DNA of 64,000 nucleotides, from contig NC_081146.1 in assembly GCF_958295425.1 (NCBI RefSeq), positions 19,477,458-19,541,457 on the forward strand, read 5' to 3'. The position numbers and the translations under genes are program-made. The notes beneath the pieces were generated by a model. The model saw only the letters and a program-made list of their open reading frames with translations. It was not told the DNA's origin and did not search any database. This stretch comes from Solea solea (lineage: Eukaryota > Chordata > Actinopteri > Pleuronectiformes > Soleidae). Every line of letters begins with the position of its first letter. Within the stretch, counting starts at the first letter, position 1. Positions 58,109-64,000 of this stretch are shown piece by piece.

Positions 58109-61100
58109 TCTACACATATTCAGCATTTAATAAAATGCATCTAAAAGGTGAAGACTTATTTTTTTGTCAACAGACTACAGGTGACATAATTTGTACTGAA
58201 GAGCAGAGGTGAACAGCAGATAGAACTGCTGTAAACACCTGAAAAGGTGTGTGACAGAATTGAATTTTGTCCCATGAGATTCTGTACAATATAAGGACAT
58301 GAAATAATGTTTGACAAGAATAGAATAGGTTATTCGGTACGAGAAACACACTACATTGATTAATAAACCGACAAATTTCTGCCTGCCAGGACTTCTGTGG
58401 TGAGAATCTATGGTCTTGGATGTGGAATAGCTCCTCTCTGAGCTGGTGGTCACCTTGTTCTGTGAAGCTTGCCGTCACCTTGTTCTGTGAAGCTGGCTCA
58501 AGCTGGAGCATGACTCTTTATCTGATTAAAGAGAAAGAAATGTCTCTGGTGCTATATATACACACATTCTAAGGATCTACTTTAATAATTCATTAAAAAT
58601 AATTCAAACTCAGGGTCAGTGATAAGCTAAGGTCTGGCTGATGCACAGCAACACTCTTTTTAGTGGCAATTTTGAGGTACAATCTAGCAATAAGTAAGTA
58701 ATATATGATTACAATCATTTTCAGCAGCTGCATTTTTTAAAGGCTAATCAGGCATACACCAGGATTGGGTGTAGTGTGCACGTTTCATGAATCACACGTG
58801 AGACTTGACATGTGGTGATATTTGCACCTAAATCTGCGCCAGTTTATATGCAAGTGTATTTAAATATGAGGATGAATGTGATCATTTTCACACTTTCTTC
58901 TGGAATGCATTATTGCACTCATTTTCATTTTCATTTTCATATAACCTTTGCTGTATATGACTATTACCATTCATCTTTTGTTTGTGGAGAACAATAGAAC
59001 AATGTATAAAGCAACATATCCTTTAAAGAGAGATTTCTTCTTTTAAACTTTTTATCCAGGCAAAAGTCCCACAAAACGCAGCCACAATTGACTAAATTGT
59101 TATTTTTATTTTCAGTCATTTCATCGGAATTAACCATTGGTTTTCATTTTAAATACCAGGCTTCATGACCTGGTATGAGCCAATGCCATTAAAGCCTTTT
59201 CCTGTTGGGTGCCTGGAGGAGGGAAAACTATGAGAAAAGCTACCTTCCGTCGTGTTACAGCGGATGAGGAACAGAATAACTCCTGGGGTTCCTGTCCTCT
59301 CACTTCCCCACGCGCTCTCTCTAACAACACAACTCAGCAGGCAAACTGACAACTCTGCTTGTGTGTGCGTGTGAGAGGGAGGGTGTTTCCGTGTGTGCAA
59401 GTGTAATGACTTTATTATACAAGCTATTTTAAAGCTGTTACAGTGGATTAAAAACAATGTACAAAACACAACGCTGTTGCTGATTTGATTACATACTCCC
59501 AAGATTGCATTTGTGTATTTCCATTTTTCAATTTAAAGTAAACTGATATCCATTTTGCTAATTGATAAAACACTTTAACATTTTAACTGTTTTTTTTTTT
59601 TTTATCATTATCTATGTTCATGTATATCTTTAGAGGAGCTGTTGCTCATTGTAGTTTGATTTTTGGGTTTTGATTCCTTCATGTTATAGAAGGTTTTTAG
59701 TGGAAGCCAAATTATTAGCCAAGATCTCCACCCTCTAAAACAACTGATTGCTTCATTTTAACAGTCACCGTTTCTCTTATGTTCTTTCTTGGGCAGATCA
59801 AGGACATCTGGAGGGACTTGAGCTCAGCTTGTTTCTCTGATGGCTTCATTTTCAGATAGCCAATGACTGAGGTAATCTGTTGGAAAACTGGAAACTTTAA
59901 ATGTGAGGTGTTGCCACAGCAACCCTAAACAGTACACCGTACCCTAAAAAGTTGGTCGGTTGTAAGGTTTTGCACTTACACACGTATTGCACAAAAAAAA
60001 TATGCATGCTTCATTAAGTGATTAAAAAAAATATGTAACATTTATGTGGCTTATAACCAAGCAACACACCATTGGTTTTTAAATCACCTTTTACTTTTTC
60101 TACTGTTTTGAATAACAAAGTTTCAAACTAAGGTTGGTGAATGTAAAATTGTATAATTTGCAGGTACTTAATGTTAGATTCATTCCCCTCTCCAACAATG
60201 AAATGTTCCCAGTATCACTGGCCACAAAGTCATCTCAAAACATTATGGATCCACCCCCATGCTTCAAAACTAGAGAAGTGTATGTTTCATGAAATTCAGC
60301 ACCTTTTATCTCCAAAAACACCTTTGCTCATTCCAGTCAAAGATATGGCAGTATAAGGCATGATTCACCTGGACCCTGTGCGAACTGGTTTGGCTCAGGG
60401 CAGATTTTATTGTCCCACGAGTGAGAGCAGAACCACTGGTGTTTAAACACATTCAAGCGCCCATTCACAGACACACAAACACAAGCACGCACCACAGATT
60501 GACCAGGTCTTGTGCATATTTCACACACCATTTGTGAAACTACACAAACACTGGCAAGGTAAAAGTTAGTCTGACTTATGACCGTATATGGAATGCAACT
60601 TCTAACTTTTTCATAACTTTGACCGTTTGACGTAACACTACAGGAGCTAAAACCAAACTAAAAATAGACATGACTTGTGTTAAAAAAAAAAGAAGAAAAT
60701 CCATGACGGAGATCATGCTTTGCTTTGTTTTCAATGCCATTACTTACATTACAAGTACCAATTAAACAGAATAAGGTGATCGTGTGGGATTACAATGCTT
60801 TATTATTGTAATAAATAATGAGATTATGACACAATGCAATGGAAAAAAACAGACATAATGAGAATATATGACAGAATCAGAGTTCAAATAAAAGCCATAG
60901 CATGTCTCAGATCTGATAGTTGGCTTTTATTTTGCCTGGAAAATGCTAATATATTGCTAAAGCTGAAGCTTTTTTCTCCCTCGTTCTTTGATTTTCATTA
61001 TTCCTTACCCAACTAATTATCTTTTGTTAGGTTTTTCTTTTAAGGATTTGCTACTTTTCTTTCATAAGGTTCTGGTCATATAGTGTAAATCTACTGTAAA

Positions 61101-63898
61101 TGTAACATGTTTTATACATTAGCTGTTGAGTGTCACCTTCAGCTGGTCATTCAAACTGATTTAGTGACACTGATCAACAGGGTTTAAAAACCTATCTTGG
61201 CTTTTTAATGAATGTTCTCCTTTTGTTTTGCTCAACATTGTATGATTTTACTCTCTAAAAATGTCTGAGGCAGTTGTTAGTTCCCCCATGGAGACACATT
61301 GTCTCTCTGTAAAAAGGAGAGGGAAAAAAATTAATAAAAAAGCACAAAAAAAATTAAATAAATAAAATTAGAGTGTCTGGAAATGTAATGTTTTTTGTGG
61401 CTAGGGAAATGTCATCCTTTTTACTGATGCCATGGCAACATGTTTCATGCATTACAGGTGAGAAAAAGCATCTAGTATAAAGGTGGGTCAATAAAAATGA
61501 GGAAATTTCAACTCCAATAAAGATATCATACATTGAAGACCCTCTCTCTCTCTCTTTGTCTGTCTGTGTGCGCGCGCACACATATGCATTGGTGTTAACA
61601 TCACCAGCATCAGTGTAAATGAGCAGGAAGCATGTCATTCAAAGGATTAACATTGTATTAGCTGGATGCAAATGGGATCTATTTCCGTTACATTCAGGAA
61701 AACATATCCCAATTAAGGACACAAAATGATAGCTCACCAAGCACATTAAGTAATCTAAGGTCTGAAAAATGACAGTACGGTAATCACCTACCGTAAAGAT
61801 GTGTGCAGATCATCTGTTATTATTTCTCTCTGTTTTCTTACATTTACAGATTCATTTTGCATTTTAAATGTGTTGTTTTGTGATATAAAGGCACTGTTAA
61901 GTAAGTACTAAAACCAAAATTACTTATACATGATCTAGAAAATATAGTATTAATGAAAGTAAATCAGCTTCTTAATAGCCCTCACTGGTCAGTAGGCTTG
62001 ATCATCTTGACTGACATGGATTTAAACTGAGCCTTATGTGTGAGCTATTTAATGTCAACAATCATTCCTCTGTTACTAAGATCTGGGATTATTCTTGAGG
62101 TAACATACCTCTTGGAATAGATGACACACACTGCACCCACCCTCCCAAGCTGTGTTGGGTACACCAAATGTATCTGGGGCACTAGTCATAATGAATGACT
62201 CTAAAGGATGTGGTGGGGGTCACATAGAAGAAAAGACTTTTCATGCTCCATTATAAAACCCTCATGGATGTATACTGTAATAGCATTGGTATTAAAAACA
62301 TCATAAAAAGGACAGGGTGGAAATGGAGAAAGCTTAACAATGTACTGCCAATCCCCTCGGACACCAGCCCAGGCAGTGTGGGTGTCTGGACGAGACACGC
62401 TTTATCACCCATTCGTTCATCTGCGCAGTAAAACTGGGCTTCGGCTGGAACGGGTTGTCAGCCTACTGTATTCGCCGAGGTATACTCCTACATATAACCC
62501 CTCCTCTTATTCACTCACTCTCTCCTTCTCTCGCTCTCTTGCGCCGCATCTTGCGGCAGACCAGCTGTCACGCTTTCCAGCCCACTCATTACCATTCCTC
62601 TCTCATGTAACTGTCGCTTCGAGAAGCTTTCATCCCACCTCTCCTCCACTGCACGCTGGGTGGCACACTGGAGCATTACATAAAGAGGATGTGGGCACAA
62701 CTCATGTGTGTGTGTGTGTTTCAGTGAGGATGTGGATTCTCACCTGCGTTGATCAAAAAGGTTTGTGGATGTGGATCTGTCATATGACAGATGATAAAGA
62801 AAAAGAAAAACTAATAGCGATTTTTCTGACAAAAACAACACGGATAATAGCCACGTGAAATATTGCCACAACGTTAACTAATATACTCTAATGCAAGTAG
62901 AGCCTGTGCAATGTGCGAATTGGGATGTTTTAATTGTATGATTTGGATTTTAAAACAATTATGGTTGTTTAATTTGACATTAAATGGACAGTTACATTCT
63001 TCATCTGTTCACATTTACCAAGGATATTATGTTCTGGCAAAACTTTTTTATGGCAAAGGGCTCAAAAGTTTTTCACTATATTTGCAGATACTATGATATA
63101 AACCTCACCTCACGCAAAGTTTTAAGCTTAAAAATATTTCCTTATAACAAAGGTTTATTTTACTTTATGTGGGAGAAATTAAGATCAATAGTATTGACAA
63201 ATTACCATTTCACCATCCACCATATTGTTGACATTCTCTGAATTAATTATAATGTTAATTTTAAAGCTATTTTAATGCGTATGCACAATGCTAATTATTG
63301 ATTTCATTTGTGCAGCATTAAACAAACACTTCCCCATGAAACTACATACATAACTGGCATTCTAAGTCGCTAAAATAATCCCTGTGAAGTCATATCCAGG
63401 TTTAAACACTTGTTGAGGGTGACAGGCATTCCGCGCACCATAACATTCACACAGTGGGAAAGCCCTGTGCTAATTCAGGGCATCCCCGTGGACTCTTGGC
63501 CAGTCAGGGTGTGAAACCAAAGCCTGTCAGTGAAGCTCAACAACTCCTCACAGCCCTCCCAACATAACTGTGCAGCTAGTAATGCCACCACTTCTGACAA
63601 ACACCACTGGCTGTGGTGGAGGGGAGTCACTGTGCAGCTGGTGAGGTAATGGAGTGTGTGCTTTAAGGGTGTCATAGTGCATACACTTTTTAGCACTTCA
63701 GATTTAAAAAAAACATACACTTGTCAGGATCTGTATGACTCCACTTGTCTGAATGCCCATCTACTGTGCAGTATGTCTTTGTTTGGTTTTCCCTCTATAA
63801 AAGGTTATGAGGTCTACATACCATGTGTGCATTTGGTCCTTTCTTCACTCTACATACATCAGTCAGTCATACAAAGTGAAGCAGCTGTTGTGCAAAAC

Positions 63899-63903
<5 letters not shown>

Positions 63904-63933
<30 letters not shown>
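63904..63933. repeat. (CA)n microsatellite
   Basis: Fifteen CA dinucleotides in a row. Confidence 0.9.
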
Positions 63934-63935
<2 letters not shown>

Positions 63936-64000
63936 AAAAACAACCGTTCTTCTTTAATCTTTATAACTAAGTTCCAAAACTTCCCTTAAAAAGATACATA

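Larger units (their letters stand above)
55946..64000. other. Right-hand intergenic region, no gene recognised
   Basis: AT-rich sequence with a fish repeat at about 56860-57260 (TTTGGGACCTTCTCTGGCATG and GGTTAAGACTTGGTTTAGG words), (AAT)n at 58069-58106, a 24-bp tandem repeat at about 58447-58494 and (CA)n at 63904-63933. About 62440-62700 is more pyrimidine-rich with some CpG but has no recognised protein. In mammals RRM2B lies beyond NCALD; no rrm2b exon is visible before the window ends. Confidence 0.5.

Noticed and set aside
58447..58494. Two copies of a 24-base unit (CACCTTGTTCTGTGAAGC) as a CRISPR-like repeat
   Set aside because: Only two adjacent copies with no spacer, in a vertebrate genome: a simple tandem duplication.
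62340..62858. 172-codon plus-strand open frame
   Set aside because: Low-complexity Ser/Pro/Leu from pyrimidine-rich sequence and a GT run; no domain, no splice context.

Overview
The window is chromosomal DNA from a vertebrate, almost certainly a ray-finned (teleost) fish. Two multi-exon genes with GT-AG introns are embedded in AT-rich sequence full of fish-type repeats: small hAT and Tc1/mariner remnants, foldback MITEs, LINE tails and long microsatellites. The species cannot be named from the sequence. There are no bacterial, plasmid or CRISPR features.

Layout. 1-2.5 kb: intergenic, with a hAT-like element (1276-1943). 2.59-3.09 kb, minus strand: a znf706-like terminal exon with a poly(A) signal; it is diverged and probably a relic. 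3.1-7.2 kb: intergenic repeats, with possible old 5' exons of the same minus-strand gene near 5.6-5.9 kb. 7.2-18.7 kb, plus strand: a complete grainyhead-like 2 gene (grhl2), 15 coding exons, 603 codons plus stop. 18.7-23.2 kb: tail-to-tail intergenic region with a degenerate Tc1-like element and AT microsatellites. 23.2-47.0 kb, minus strand: a neurocalcin-delta gene (ncald) with three coding exons at 23.8-31.3 kb, a 15.5-kb first intron and a probable non-coding first exon at about 46.76-47.0 kb. 47-64 kb: no coding exon recognised; repeats, a deleted Tc1-like transposon, a nested repeat and microsatellites.

The order and strands znf706(-), grhl2(+), ncald(-) match the human 8q22.3 block ZNF706-GRHL2-NCALD. 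That synteny, together with residues typical of each paralogue, is why I call grhl2 rather than grhl1 and ncald rather than hpcal1 or hpca. Whether these are the teleost a or b copies cannot be decided here.

Grhl2 is an epithelial transcription factor and neurocalcin delta is a neuronal calcium sensor. They are neighbours by ancestry, not known partners in one pathway. I found no convincing undescribed system. The most interesting items are the decayed znf706 exon, several short transposons with readable target-site duplications, a perfect 35-bp hairpin abutting a hAT element in a grhl2 intron, and blocks in the ncald introns that resemble conserved non-coding elements.
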